Source of the DNA: Colwellia sp. 20A7 | GTDB taxonomy: Bacteria; Pseudomonadota; Gammaproteobacteria; Enterobacterales; Alteromonadaceae | Direction of reading: 5' to 3' | Assembly (NCBI RefSeq): GCF_009832865.1 | Contig: NZ_CP047130.1 | Span: 4,154,001 to 4,218,000, forward strand | DNA length: 64,000 bases | In this document: in pieces, positions 7,650 to 15,970 of the stretch | Position numbering within the stretch: position 1 is the first letter of the stretch | Layout of the letters: each line of letters starts with the position of its first letter | Made by a program: the position numbers and the translations under genes | Notes under the pieces: generated by a model | The model's input: only the letters and a program-made list of their open reading frames with translations | Told to the model about the DNA's origin: nothing | The model's database searches: none

Positions 7650-7747
7650 AAAAAATTAAACAGGGACAAAAAAACAGTTGGCTTTTGCTGCTGCGTCGCT
7701 TATTTTAACCACTATATAATCTGCCGCTTAATGAAGGGCTATTTGTT
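7650..7747 (+). repeat. degenerate attC-like site 7
   Basis: Shares AACAGTTGGCTTTTGC, the loop TGCTGCGTCGC and TTATTTTAACCA with sites 2-4. The 3' arm has decayed: the expected GGGCGTTAG reads GGGCTATTTG. The 5' arm reads AATTAAACAGG. It probably recombines poorly or not at all. Confidence 0.65.
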
Positions 7748-7790
7748 TAGGTTATCAATCAACTATTGTAATTTAATATAAGGAAGTAAA

Positions 7791-8252
7791 ATGAGAACAA
7801 TTGGCAATTTAATTTGGTTTATATTCGGTGGCGTAATTATGGGCTTAGCTTGGTGCTTTTTTGGGCTTATAGCCTTTCTTAGTATTGTAGGTATTCCTTG
7901 GGGACGCGCTTGTTTTGTTATGGCTGGCTTTTCTTTTTTTCCTTTTGGTAAAGAAGCCATCGCTCGTAATGAATTAACACAATCCGAAGACATTGGTACT
8001 GGTGGTTTGGGAATGTTAGGTAATATTATTTGGTTTATTTTTGCTGGCTTTTGGTTAGCTTTAGGGCATGTCTTTTCCGCTATAGCTTGTTTTATTACCA
8101 TTATAGGTATCCCATTTTCTTTACAACATTTGAAACTTGCGGGTATCTCACTTTCACCAATAGGTAAAACTGTTGTAACGAAAGAGGTTGCAACTGCGGC
8201 TCGTAATGCTAATGCAGAAGTTGAAGTTGCAAATTTAAGATCAAACAAATAG
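7791..8252 (+). CDS. yccF: YccF-family inner membrane protein
   Basis: A 153-residue protein made of two similar YccF domains (DUF307): MRTIGNLIWFIFGG at the start and GMLGNIIWFIFAGFW near residue 75, each followed by IVGIPWG or IIGIPFS and an FPFGKEAI or SPIGKTVV motif. Four membrane helices are likely. YccF proteins are widespread but have no settled function; overexpression studies in enterobacteria do not define one. The ATG follows AAGGAAG. It sits between attC-like sites 7 and 8. Confidence 0.9.
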   Translation: MRTIGNLIWFIFGGVIMGLAWCFFGLIAFLSIVGIPWGRACFVMAGFSFFPFGKEAIARNELTQSEDIGTGGLGMLGNIIWFIFAGFWLALGHVFSAIACFITIIGIPFSLQHLKLAGISLSPIGKTVVTKEVATAARNANAEVEVANLRSNK

Positions 8253-8260
8253 TCAAATTT

Positions 8261-8341
8261 ACTACAGAAAATATTGTTGGTTATTGCACTTTATTTACCA
8301 TGCTAACCAACAATTTTTGCCGTTAAACCTGCCGTTAATTG
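8261..8341 (+). repeat. degenerate attC-like site 8
   Basis: A perfect 10-bp inner inverted repeat (TTGTTGGTTA and TAACCAACAA) and a 3' end TGCCGTTAATTGG with core GTTAATT fit an attC. The 5' outer arm (TTTACTAC) lacks the expected AAC. Loop sequence differs from the main family. Confidence 0.55.
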
Positions 8342-8386
8342 GCCCCTTATTTCCCCAGTATTAGATTAGTTAAAGAGTAATAAGTT

Positions 8387-8905
8387 ATGGATAGTATTAA
8401 GTGGTATAAAAGCCCCGACATGATAGTTGCCTTATCGGCACTGCTAATTGGTTTAGTCACCGCTTTCACTTCGATATATTCAGCATATATCGATCGTGAA
8501 TATGCGAAATCATCCGTATGGCCTAGATTAGAAATATTCAGAAGCGTTAACCCTAATTCATCCTTTAGTTACGGCGTAAGTAATAATGGTACTGGCCCTG
8601 CTTTAATTAAATATGCAAAAATTAAATATGGTACTAAATATATAAAGACTTGGAGCGAAATAGAGGCTTTTCAGAATATTATACAGTCGCATATTAGCAA
8701 TCGGACCTTATCACCTCAAAAAGGTGTTACTCCAGTTTCATATAAAGGTGAGAAGGTAAAAGACCTTCTAAAAGCAGATACTCAAATAAAAATAGAACTT
8801 TGTTATTGTTCTATTTACGAAGAATGCTGGCTCATTGATAAAAGTAATAATCCCTCACCTGTAAAAGCTTGTTATATCGATGATGACGAAATATTTCTAC
8901 AATAA
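8387..8905 (+). CDS. hypothetical single-pass membrane protein
   Basis: A 172-residue protein with one membrane segment at about 13-32 and a larger polar domain after it containing SVWPRLEIF, a GVSNNGTGPALIKYAKI strand and a cysteine pair CYCS. Proteins with this WP...NNGxGPA pattern are common as uncharacterised membrane proteins in marine gammaproteobacteria. No function is known to me. It follows attC-like site 8 and precedes an attC remnant, so it is probably another cassette. Confidence 0.7.
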   Translation: MDSIKWYKSPDMIVALSALLIGLVTAFTSIYSAYIDREYAKSSVWPRLEIFRSVNPNSSFSYGVSNNGTGPALIKYAKIKYGTKYIKTWSEIEAFQNIIQSHISNRTLSPQKGVTPVSYKGEKVKDLLKADTQIKIELCYCSIYEECWLIDKSNNPSPVKACYIDDDEIFLQ

Positions 8906-9190
8906 ACAATCTGCTCATTAAGTATTAGCATCCAAGGCAGTGCTGAGTATATTTTTAATATGGTGGCCTTGTAGTAACTTCAACACTCAAAAGGAAATAT
9001 TCGTGGTCATAAGCGAAGCATGATCATACTGTATTGTGGTGGAATATTAGTGGCAGGTACTTTGCTTTAATGCCTGGTAGGCTATTAAATATTTGGCTTG
9101 TTACCTAATGGGTGTATTAACCATTAGATAAGTCATTTAAAAGAAACGTTATGGGCTCTTAATAAGTTATTAGGGATTAAAGGAAGTATT
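8906..9190 (+). other. attC remnant and decayed cassette sequence
   Basis: CTGCTCATTAAGTATTAGCATCCAAGG at 8911-8937 matches, in pieces, the end of attC-like site 3 (ATTAGCATTCAAGG), so a site remnant is likely; its left arm is missing. The following 250 bp have short interrupted frames only (for example MIILYCGGILVAGTLL then a stop) and look like a dead cassette. I take this as the right end of the recognisable array. Confidence 0.4.
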
Positions 9191-9643
9191 GTGTACACCG
9201 ATAAGAATAAATTTTTAATCATTGGCTCAATATGTAGCGCGCTTGCCGCTCTAGTTCATTTAGGCTGCATTATATTTGGTGGTAATTGGTATCGCTTTTT
9301 TGGTGCTGGAGAACAAATGGCAAAAATGGCTGAAAATGGTCATTGGTATCCAACTGTAGTCACGTTAGTCATTGTTCTTATACTGTCAGTTTGGTCTCTG
9401 TATGCCCTATCAGGTGCGCGAGTAATTTTTAAAATGCCATTTCTTCGTTTAGGCTTAGTTTTAATCTCTGCAATATACTTAATCCGTAGTCTGGCATTCG
9501 TCAGTATAATGCCAATGTTTCCAGAAAACAGTTTAACATTTTGGCTAGTTAGCTCAGGTATTACTTTCACTATTGGGCTATTGTATGCCATTGGTACTTT
9601 TCAAGTATGGTCACACTTTAGTAGCGAAAGTGCCCAGTTATAA
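9191..9643 (+). CDS. four-helix membrane protein of unknown function
   Basis: A 150-residue protein with hydrophobic segments near 8-28, 55-75, 83-105 and 113-135. The first loop contains GGNWYRFFGAGEQMAKMAE, a pattern seen in uncharacterised small membrane proteins. It starts at GTG behind a good AAGGAAG ribosome site. The next gene begins 17 bp later on the same strand, so the two are likely co-transcribed. Confidence 0.7.
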   Translation: MYTDKNKFLIIGSICSALAALVHLGCIIFGGNWYRFFGAGEQMAKMAENGHWYPTVVTLVIVLILSVWSLYALSGARVIFKMPFLRLGLVLISAIYLIRSLAFVSIMPMFPENSLTFWLVSSGITFTIGLLYAIGTFQVWSHFSSESAQL

Positions 9644-9660
9644 CTTTAAACGGAGCATTC

Positions 9661-10392
9661 ATGAAACCAATCGTTTTAGTTACAGGCGGTAGCAGAGGCA
9701 TTGGTGCCGCGACATCTAAACATTTAGCCATACAAGGTTATGCTGTTTGCGTAAATTATATTTCAAATGAAATTGAAGCGAATAAAGTTGTCGCTGAAAT
9801 AAATGACAATGGCGGTGTTGCTATTGCCGTACAAGCAGATGTATCTCAAGAAAAGGATGTTATTCGTCTTTTTAATACAATTGATCAATCATTGGGTAAA
9901 ATTACACACTTGGTTAATAACGCTGGGATTTTATTTCCACAAATGCCGATATCAGCAATGACAGCAGAAAGAATTAATAAAGTATTAACGACTAATGTCA
10001 CAAGTTACTTTTTATGCTGCAGAGAAGCGATAAATAGAATGGTTGAAGGTGGTGCAATAGTTAATGTATCGTCTGCGGCTTCAAGGCTAGGCTCTCCTGC
10101 GGAATATGTTGATTATGCAGCGTCAAAAGGCGCGATTGATACTTTAACCACGGGATTGTCTCTTGAAGTTGCAAATAAAAATATTCGTGTAAACTGTGTG
10201 AGGCCAGGGTTTATTTATACAGAAATGCATGCCGATGGCGGTGAAGTGAATAGAGTTGAACGTGTTAAATCATCAATACCATTACAACGAGGTGGTAAGC
10301 CTGAGGAAGTAGCGGCTGCTATCGCTTTTTTATTATCAAATGAGGCTTCATTTATTACCGGTTCATTTATTGATATAGCTGGTGGCAAATAG
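9661..10392 (+). CDS. ygfF: YgfF-type short-chain dehydrogenase
   Basis: A 243-residue SDR oxidoreductase that closely matches E. coli YgfF as I remember it. Visible are TGGSRGIG (8-15), NNAGILF (86-92), TNVTSYFLCCREA (111-123), VNVSSAASRLGS, catalytic Tyr152 and Lys156 in DYAASKGAID, and VRPGFIYTEMHA. It should be NAD(P)-dependent; the natural substrate of YgfF is not established, though sugar-type and 3-ketoacyl substrates have been suggested for relatives. The ATG follows CGGAGC and lies 17 bp after a membrane-protein gene. Confidence 0.9.
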   Translation: MKPIVLVTGGSRGIGAATSKHLAIQGYAVCVNYISNEIEANKVVAEINDNGGVAIAVQADVSQEKDVIRLFNTIDQSLGKITHLVNNAGILFPQMPISAMTAERINKVLTTNVTSYFLCCREAINRMVEGGAIVNVSSAASRLGSPAEYVDYAASKGAIDTLTTGLSLEVANKNIRVNCVRPGFIYTEMHADGGEVNRVERVKSSIPLQRGGKPEEVAAAIAFLLSNEASFITGSFIDIAGGK

Positions 10393-10606
10393 CTTTATAA
10401 CTAAGCATTACACAGTTCAAAGAATAGTCTATTACTTAATTATTCAACATTTAGCAAGTAAAGCCTCATTCAGCCAAAGCAGAAAGTATTTTTATACTCT
10501 TAAAGACATTATTTCGACTAAAGGTAATATATTAAGTACACCTATTTCACGGATAATTCACAATAAATGAGTTATTCTTCAACCTCATTATATTTAAGGA
10601 AATTAT

Positions 10607-10924
10607 ATGATTTATTCGACTACTGAGTTTATCCCAGGAAAAGAAATAGCAGAAATTGTTGGAGTCGTTACCGGCAATGTAGTCCAAGCAAAGCATATTG
10701 GCCGTGACATTATGGCTGGCTTAAAAAATATCGTTGGTGGTGAAATACGCGGTTACACGGAGATGTTAACTGACGCAAGAGATATAGCAATTCAACGTCT
10801 TATTGCAAGTGCTCAGGAAAAAGAAGCTGATGCCATTGTTGGCATTCGCTTTACTACAAGTGCGATAATGGATGGTTCATCTGAAATTATGGTCTTTGGA
10901 ACAGCAGTTAAATTAAAAAAATAA
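10607..10924 (+). CDS. ybjQ: YbjQ family protein (UPF0145)
   Basis: A 105-residue protein covering the whole YbjQ domain: GVVTGNVVQAKHIGRDI, GGEIRGYTEMLTDAR, EKEADAIVGIRF and a final GTAVKL. Family members form ring-shaped oligomers, probably pentamers, and have no settled biochemical role. The ATG follows TAAGGA. A decayed acetyltransferase gene follows. Confidence 0.92.
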   Translation: MIYSTTEFIPGKEIAEIVGVVTGNVVQAKHIGRDIMAGLKNIVGGEIRGYTEMLTDARDIAIQRLIASAQEKEADAIVGIRFTTSAIMDGSSEIMVFGTAVKLKK

Positions 10925-10932
10925 TATTATGA

Positions 10933-11211
10933 CTTTTTCATGCCTTAGTATCGCTCTTTAATGTAGGTGAAAAGCTCGCTTGGGGTAAATATATTTATAT
11001 TGATGATCTTGTCACAAGTGCTGCTCATCGTTCAACTGGCGCTGGAACCCTCTTAATTAACTGGTTTAAAAAATATGCACAAGAAATAGGTTGTCAGCAA
11101 CTGCATTTAGATTCAGATGTTCAACGATTCCCCGCGCATAGGTTTTATCTACGTGAAAGATTTACTATTGCTAGCCATCATTTTTCAATCACGGATATTG
11201 GCCTCGAGTAA
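10933..11211 (+). pseudogene. GNAT acetyltransferase remnant (C-terminal part)
   Basis: An open stretch of 92 codons without a start reads EKLAWGKYIYIDDLVT, then RSTGAGTLLINWF, the acetyl-CoA-binding motif A (R-x-x-G-x-G/A), and ends with HRFYLRERFTIASHHF. This is the second half of a GNAT domain. The N-terminal half is absent: the frame opens after a stop at 10930-10932 and joins directly to the ybjQ 3' region, so a deletion is likely. It is too short for this family (usually about 145 residues) and has no ribosome site. Confidence 0.75.
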
Positions 11212-11473
11212 ATAAGTATCAAATATGTTTACTACTTAATGTATATAAGCCTTAAATTAGTTGCCCTCTCTGAAAACAGGCCCCGAGGTTACTTTCATGT
11301 TATTTATAAAAAAGGAATATGATTTTTGATCAAAAATGAAGACATAGCGCTTTTAAAATAACGGCTGAACAACTCACTTTTATTATATTTTTTGCTGTAA
11401 AATATAGTGACTAATTTATTTGTTATATATCATCATTTACTATAATTCCCTCCCTTATAAAGGACTACTGTGC

Positions 11474-12370
11474 ATGAAAAAATTTATCTTTTTATTTATT
11501 CATTTTGTTTTGTGTTTTCAATCTATACAGGCAAAAGAAGCGCCAAAAGATTTTGTACTACCTGACTATGCAAACTTAACTGAAGCAAGCACTGAAAACT
11601 GGCTAGAGATTGCAGGGGTATTTGGAGGTATTACATACTTAGGCGCCAAAGAATGGGAATGGGGAAGTTCAAGCTTTAAGTTTAATGATGAAGGCTGGTT
11701 CGGAATGGATACCGGTAGTGGTGGCGCAGATAAATTAGGGCACTTATATTCATCTTACGTAATGACTGAGTTTCTTACCCATCGTATGAATAAAAAAGGC
11801 TATAGCATTGAGTCTTCGGCTAAATACAGTGCTTATGTTAGTTGGGGATTAATGTTATACGTTGAAATATTCGACGGCTATTCTTCAGATCATGGTTTTA
11901 GTTATGAAGATTTAATTGCTAATACAACAGGTATTGGCGTGTCATATTTAAAAGCTAAATACCCTGATATCTTGGGAGATACGCTAGATTTAAGAATAGA
12001 GTATTCTCCATCGAGAGGCATGAAAGGGTTTCATCCTGTAACGGATTATTCAGGTTTAAAATACTTAGCAGTGACAAAATTGAGTGGTATTGATATGTTT
12101 AAAAATACCCCACTTAAATACTTAGAGTTCCAAGTAGGTTACTACAGTCGTGGTTTTAAAAAGGATGACCGTCCATTCACTGATTATAAAACCTCAGAAA
12201 CATTTATTGGTATTAGTTTAAATTTATCTGAGCTTATTTTTAAACCGTACCGCAAAAAATTAGGCAAAGTAGGTAAATATGCCAATACTCTTACGCAATA
12301 TATTCAAGTGCCAGGAATTTCAATTCGCGAAAATATAAAAAGCCGCTCGATGCTTGCCGAACCACAGTAA
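11474..12370 (+). CDS. exported DUF2279/YfiM-like protein
   Basis: A 298-residue secreted protein. The signal peptide MKKFIFLFIHFVLCFQSIQA ends near residue 20. The mature part has GGADKLGHLYSSYVMTEF, the DK...H motif of the DUF2279 (YfiM) family, then predicted membrane or periplasmic helices and a YEDLIANTTGIGVSYL motif. The C-terminal half has beta-rich stretches (LEFQVGYYSRGF) and may associate with the outer membrane. A frame 18 codons longer exists from 11420, but the signal peptide and the AAAGGA site favour 11474. The function of the family is unknown. Confidence 0.8.
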   Translation: MKKFIFLFIHFVLCFQSIQAKEAPKDFVLPDYANLTEASTENWLEIAGVFGGITYLGAKEWEWGSSSFKFNDEGWFGMDTGSGGADKLGHLYSSYVMTEFLTHRMNKKGYSIESSAKYSAYVSWGLMLYVEIFDGYSSDHGFSYEDLIANTTGIGVSYLKAKYPDILGDTLDLRIEYSPSRGMKGFHPVTDYSGLKYLAVTKLSGIDMFKNTPLKYLEFQVGYYSRGFKKDDRPFTDYKTSETFIGISLNLSELIFKPYRKKLGKVGKYANTLTQYIQVPGISIRENIKSRSMLAEPQ

Positions 12371-12388
12371 TCTTTACGGAGATAATAA

Positions 12389-12634
12389 ATGATGAACATT
12401 AGTGAAATAACTACTTTTTTCGGATGGTGCACTTTAATTAATATGAGTGTTTACACATTTTCAGCATTATTCATTATGGTGTTTAAAAGCTTTACTACGA
12501 ATCTTCATAGTAAACTAATGGGCATGAATCCAGCAGAGCTACCTTCGCTATATTTTAAATATTTAGGTAATTATAAAATAGCAATTCTACTTCTGAATTT
12601 TTCGCCATATATCGCATTAAAAATAATGGTTTAA
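12389..12634 (+). CDS. DUF6868-family small membrane protein
   Basis: An 81-residue protein with membrane segments at about 9-31 and 60-81. It carries FFGWCTLINMSV at the N-terminus, MGMNPAELPSLYFKYLGNYKIA in the middle and LNFSPYIALKIM at the end, the pattern of the DUF6868 family of marine gammaproteobacteria. Function unknown. It follows the DUF2279 gene by 18 bp with a CGGAG ribosome site and is probably in the same operon. Confidence 0.8.
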   Translation: MMNISEITTFFGWCTLINMSVYTFSALFIMVFKSFTTNLHSKLMGMNPAELPSLYFKYLGNYKIAILLLNFSPYIALKIMV

Positions 12635-12667
12635 TACCAACTCCCACATAAAAATTATTAGTTCATT

Positions 12668-13045
12668 ATGGCATTTGATCGCGGTTTAGAAGAAAGACTT
12701 TTGGAGCACTTACAAGATCGTCAAGATCTAGTGGTAAAAAGAATGTTTGGCGGTTTATGTTTCTTACTTTCTAAACACATGTGCTGTGGAATAATTGGTG
12801 ATAAGCTTATGGCTCGTATAGGGCCAGAAAATTACGAAAAGTGCTTATCTGAACCTTATGCAAAGGAAATGGACTTTACTGGAAAACCGATAAAAAGCAT
12901 GGTTTATGTTCTTTCAGATGGCTTTGAATCTGATGATGATTTAGCATCTTGGGTAAACATCTGCATTACATACGTTGACTCTTTACCACCTAAGCAACCT
13001 AAACTGCCTAAAAAAAGTAAATATATCAATAAAATGCACAAATAA
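12668..13045 (+). CDS. TfoX N-terminal domain protein
   Basis: A 125-residue protein with the TfoX/Sxy N-terminal domain: VVKRMFGGLCFLLSKHMCCGI near residue 22, KLMARIGPENYEKCL, and DFTGKPIKSMVYVLSDGF. It lacks the C-terminal domain of full-length TfoX, the competence regulator. Single-domain members are common and not shown to regulate competence. The tail PPKQPKLPKKSK is basic and may bind nucleic acid or be unstructured. It lies 33 bp after the DUF6868 gene. Confidence 0.88.
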   Translation: MAFDRGLEERLLEHLQDRQDLVVKRMFGGLCFLLSKHMCCGIIGDKLMARIGPENYEKCLSEPYAKEMDFTGKPIKSMVYVLSDGFESDDDLASWVNICITYVDSLPPKQPKLPKKSKYINKMHK

Positions 13046-13114
13046 AAATAAAAAAAACCTGACGAGAAAAACGACATAATGAGATATTTAATTTTACTGT
13101 CTATGCTAATAATG

Positions 13115-13276
13115 ATACCAATCTCACTAACTATGTGATCATTTCTACTGGTTAAAACAACCAACTACTGCGTTATTTATTTAATAATTAGAACAACTAG
13201 TTATTAAAATAAATTCCTTGTATTTGGCCATTTTTCCTGCGTATAAAGTAGACCACTTAATTAATGAAACTGGTAT
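13115..13276 (+). mobile_element. MITE-like element, copy A (162 bp)
   Basis: A 162-bp sequence with terminal inverted repeats ATACCAATCTCACTAA and, read inward from the other end, ATACCAGTTTCATTAA. A second full-length copy in the opposite orientation lies at 59170-59331, about 87 percent identical by eye with no gaps. It is non-coding and too small to carry a transposase, as for a non-autonomous element. Target duplication is unclear. Its right end runs into the next open reading frame. Confidence 0.75.
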
Positions 13277-13685
13277 GAGTGGATGTAGTTCAACATCAAC
13301 ATTCAACTCAAATACCGATATTACAAGTATTATGAACTTAATCGCATTAAGTGAAGCAAATGCCCCAAGAGGTGTGAAAGGTACTTTTCAATTCCCAATC
13401 AAAGCTGCGGGTAGTCAAAATAATGTTATCTTTTTGAATACAGAAACTAATTATAGGGATAGAAGGAATATTACTGTCGCTATACACCCAAAATTAATTG
13501 ATGCATTAACGATAAAGTATGGCGTTTCTCCTGAGATATTCTTTATTAATAAAACAGTTGAAGTCACTGGCGAAGCTAAGCGTGTAAAAATTCATTTAGC
13601 TGTGGATGGTAGAAAAACAACAAAGTATTACTTTCAAACTCATGTAAGGGTTACTTCTTTAAATCAGATTAAAGTATTACCTTGA
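13218..13685 (+). CDS. lipoprotein-type gene with its 5' end replaced by a MITE
   Basis: The frame reads from a TTG at 13218 (155 codons) or an ATG at 13275 (136 codons). The first about 20 codons of the longer form lie inside the MITE. Right after the MITE end the protein reads MSGCSSTSTFNSN, a lipobox-like LSGC/C-S-S pattern without the hydrophobic segment that should precede it. The simplest reading is that the element inserted inside the signal peptide of a lipoprotein gene. The rest (GVKGTFQFPIKAAG, RRNITVAIHP, YYFQTHVRV) looks like an intact small beta-rich domain of unknown family. It is probably not exported in this form. A terminator candidate follows. Confidence 0.55.
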   Translation: MYLAIFPAYKVDHLINETGMSGCSSTSTFNSNTDITSIMNLIALSEANAPRGVKGTFQFPIKAAGSQNNVIFLNTETNYRDRRNITVAIHPKLIDALTIKYGVSPEIFFINKTVEVTGEAKRVKIHLAVDGRKTTKYYFQTHVRVTSLNQIKVLP

Positions 13686-13712
13686 AACTACTAGAAAAAA
13701 CTTAATTTGAAA

Positions 13713-13745
13713 TGAAACTAGGATCGATTACGAGTCCTAGTTTCA
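13713..13745. terminator. hairpin after the MITE-interrupted gene
   Basis: A perfect 11-bp stem (TGAAACTAGGA, 11-base loop, TCCTAGTTTCA). The downstream sequence CTAAATAATTTT has only a weak T run. It is a likely terminator for the plus-strand gene. Confidence 0.5.
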
Positions 13746-13877
13746 CTAAATAATTTTCGTATCGAACATGCTTAACTATCACGAATTAGAGCTATCGCAG
13801 AGTAAAGCTATCACTGATTAGAAATTAACAGCGATAATTTAATACAAATATTTTACTACCGACCTTTGAGGGCTGAT

Positions 13878-14330
13878 TTAGCTTCCTACTGTAAACTTAG
13901 TATCAGCGTCTCTTAGTAAATAAAGAGCAGCACAAGCAGCAAGCATAGGCCATGCAGCAAAGAATAATAAGTGTTTGAACGCATCAAGGTATTGTTCGTA
14001 AGCAGAAAACGTTGAACCAGCATGCATAAGGAAAATAATACCGTAAGTGATACGTTTTTTAATACCAAAAAGAAAAGCGAAAACCAAAATAAGCTGTAAA
14101 CCACCTAAAATATAGGCTATCGTTTCACTTAAACCACCAATATTATAAAAACCTTCAAAAATACGAATGCTATGACCTGGATTAACAAATTTATCAATCG
14201 TCCAGATAAACATCACAATAAATACGCCTAAACGTAACAAAAATAAAGACCATTGAAGTTTATTCTCTAAATCAGTATTTGCTAATTGTAAAGATCCTGA
14301 CTTTTGGGTTGATTGGGCGGTGTTCGACAT
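13878..14330 (-). CDS. DoxX-like four-helix membrane protein
   Basis: A 150-residue protein with a polar N-terminus of about 27 residues and four membrane helices near 28-47, 66-88, 92-112 and 118-138. FLLRLGVFIVMFIWTIDKFVNP in the first helix and GGLQLILVFAFLFG in the second fit DoxX-like proteins. DoxX relatives act with quinones or thiol redox partners in some bacteria; nothing here shows the partner. The ATG follows AAGGAATT. It lies 90 bp after the fatty acid hydroxylase gene and may be separate from that operon. Confidence 0.75.
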   Translation of the reverse strand: MSNTAQSTQKSGSLQLANTDLENKLQWSLFLLRLGVFIVMFIWTIDKFVNPGHSIRIFEGFYNIGGLSETIAYILGGLQLILVFAFLFGIKKRITYGIIFLMHAGSTFSAYEQYLDAFKHLLFFAAWPMLAACAALYLLRDADTKFTVGS

Positions 14331-14420
14331 ATAAATTCCTTAATTAAATAAAAGTTTTGTTCACTGCCAAATAGACCGAGTAACGCTTGATAACTTTCAA
14401 AAAAATTATATTTAATTTAT

Positions 14421-15242
14421 TTATTTTGTCTTTTTACTTACCTCTTTAAATGGCATGGAAAGCAACGTTAGCATAGTGGTGCTTTTTTCATCTGCTGGAT
14501 ATTCTTTAAGACCAATATCTAACTGTTGATCTGTTTTAATTGCACTTTCTTTATAGCTACCAAATAACCTATCCCACCAAATCACGCTAAAGCCATAATT
14601 ACTGTTTGTTTCTGATACTACTTGGCTATGATGAATGCGATGTAAAATTTGCGTCATCAATAATAAACGTAAAGGTTTCTCGATAGCTTTAGGTAGACGT
14701 ATGTTTGCATGATTAAACAAGGCCAAACCGTTTAAAGCGATCTCAAAAATTAATATCGCTATAGCAGGAGCACCTAAAGCCGTTACCACAATTAATTTAA
14801 TAAGAATGCTTAATACAATTTCAATCGGATGAAAACGTAACCCTGTACTTGTGTCTACATGCGCATCAGCATGATGTACGCGATGTAAACGCCATAACAG
14901 TGGAACTACATGGAACATTCTATGTTGCCAATAAATCACTACGTCTAATATCAATAAACTTAATACAATTTTTAACCAATCAGGTAAATTTAGATTGGTA
15001 TAGAAAACTTGGTTAAACAAGCCAATACCGTTGTCCATGTTAAAAAGCGCAACAACGGTTAAACCAATAGGAATCGTTAAACGCGCAAGTATTGACGAAG
15101 CAAATACTAACCCGAAGTTAGCCCTCCAACGTTTAGCATTGCTAATAGGAGATTGTCGTGCCGGTTTTTGCCATTCAAGTAGCATCATAATAATGAGTAC
15201 ACTAAAAAAACAACCAAGACGCCACCAAACTTCGTTAGTCAT
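14421..15242 (-). CDS. fatty acid hydroxylase / sterol desaturase superfamily protein
   Basis: A 273-residue integral membrane di-iron enzyme. Histidine clusters HRMFH, HRVHHAD, LRFHPIE and HRIHHSQ supply the metal ligands of the fatty acid hydroxylase superfamily. Several membrane helices precede and separate them. It should oxidise a lipid C-H bond with O2. A start seven codons upstream exists, but the ATG at 15242 follows CGAGG and overlaps the upstream stop by only a few bases. It is the last gene of the long minus-strand operon, next to a CDP-alcohol phosphotransferase, which suggests a joint role in modifying membrane lipid. Confidence 0.85.
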   Translation of the reverse strand: MTNEVWWRLGCFFSVLIIMMLLEWQKPARQSPISNAKRWRANFGLVFASSILARLTIPIGLTVVALFNMDNGIGLFNQVFYTNLNLPDWLKIVLSLLILDVVIYWQHRMFHVVPLLWRLHRVHHADAHVDTSTGLRFHPIEIVLSILIKLIVVTALGAPAIAILIFEIALNGLALFNHANIRLPKAIEKPLRLLLMTQILHRIHHSQVVSETNSNYGFSVIWWDRLFGSYKESAIKTDQQLDIGLKEYPADEKSTTMLTLLSMPFKEVSKKTK

Positions 15243-15933
15243 TTTTAACCTCGGTCTCTTCAACGGTATTCGTGTTTACATTGCTTTCAAATTCAGCCGT
15301 GCGTTCTTTCAATAAGGCTTCTTGCGCTTTAAGTGTATTATAGCCACCATGTATACGGGTAAAAATAGTAATCATACACGCAAATGAAAACAACAGCGCT
15401 AACCATGGAAATGATTGTGGCCAAAGACAAAAGGCAACAAACAAAGCAATAGTTTCAGTGCCTTCAGTTAAACCATTGAGGTAATAAAAGCTTTTATATT
15501 TGAATTGTGGTTTATCAATTTTGAATTTTTCAGCAGCAATAGCAAAAGCGAGAAAGCTTGAGCCTGTCCCAATAAATGTCGCGAGTAAGACAGCCCCTGC
15601 GATACCATTCAATTCAGGATCGGCAAAGATGAAACCTAATGGAATAGCCGCATAAAATAAAAAGTCTAAGGTGATATCTAAAAAACCACCAGCACTCGAA
15701 CTTTGATTAGCATAACGTGCGAGTGCGCCGTCTAAACCATCTAAAATACGATTTACGACAATAGCAGCAAGTGCCCAATACCATAACTGAAACGCTAATA
15801 AGGGCACTGCCAGCATTCCCACTAAAAAACCATAAAAAGTTAATTGATCGGCAGTGATGTTACGTTTGTGCAATAAGCTAACAACAGGTGTTAACAATGA
15901 TTTTATAACGGGCGTGATATATTTGTCTAACAT
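15235..15933 (-). CDS. ynjF: CDP-alcohol phosphatidyltransferase (YnjF-like)
   Basis: A 232-residue membrane protein with the family signature D-G-x2-A-R-x8-G-x3-D-x3-D, seen as DGALARYANQ followed by GGFLDITLDF near residues 68-95. About six membrane helices. It should transfer a phosphatidyl or similar group from CDP-diacylglycerol to an alcohol; the acceptor is unknown. E. coli ynjF sits beside ynjBCD just as this gene sits beside the ABC importer here. The last 30 residues are acidic and polar. Confidence 0.85.
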   Translation of the reverse strand: MLDKYITPVIKSLLTPVVSLLHKRNITADQLTFYGFLVGMLAVPLLAFQLWYWALAAIVVNRILDGLDGALARYANQSSSAGGFLDITLDFLFYAAIPLGFIFADPELNGIAGAVLLATFIGTGSSFLAFAIAAEKFKIDKPQFKYKSFYYLNGLTEGTETIALFVAFCLWPQSFPWLALLFSFACMITIFTRIHGGYNTLKAQEALLKERTAEFESNVNTNTVEETEVKND

Positions 15934-15970
15934 ACAACTTACTCTGTTTTAGCTAAACTAAGGTTAATCT

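Noticed and set aside
7763..8248. Long minus-strand open frame opposite yccF.
   Set aside because: It is the shadow of a clear YccF gene with a good ribosome site; the shadow protein matches no family pattern.
10382..10570. Open frame of 62 codons after ygfF.
   Set aside because: It starts inside the ygfF end, has no ribosome site, and its composition looks random.
12630..12667. ATACCAA-type ends at 12634, 25532 and 26212 as further MITE copies.
   Set aside because: Only a few bases match the 162-bp element and no second end is found at a suitable distance.
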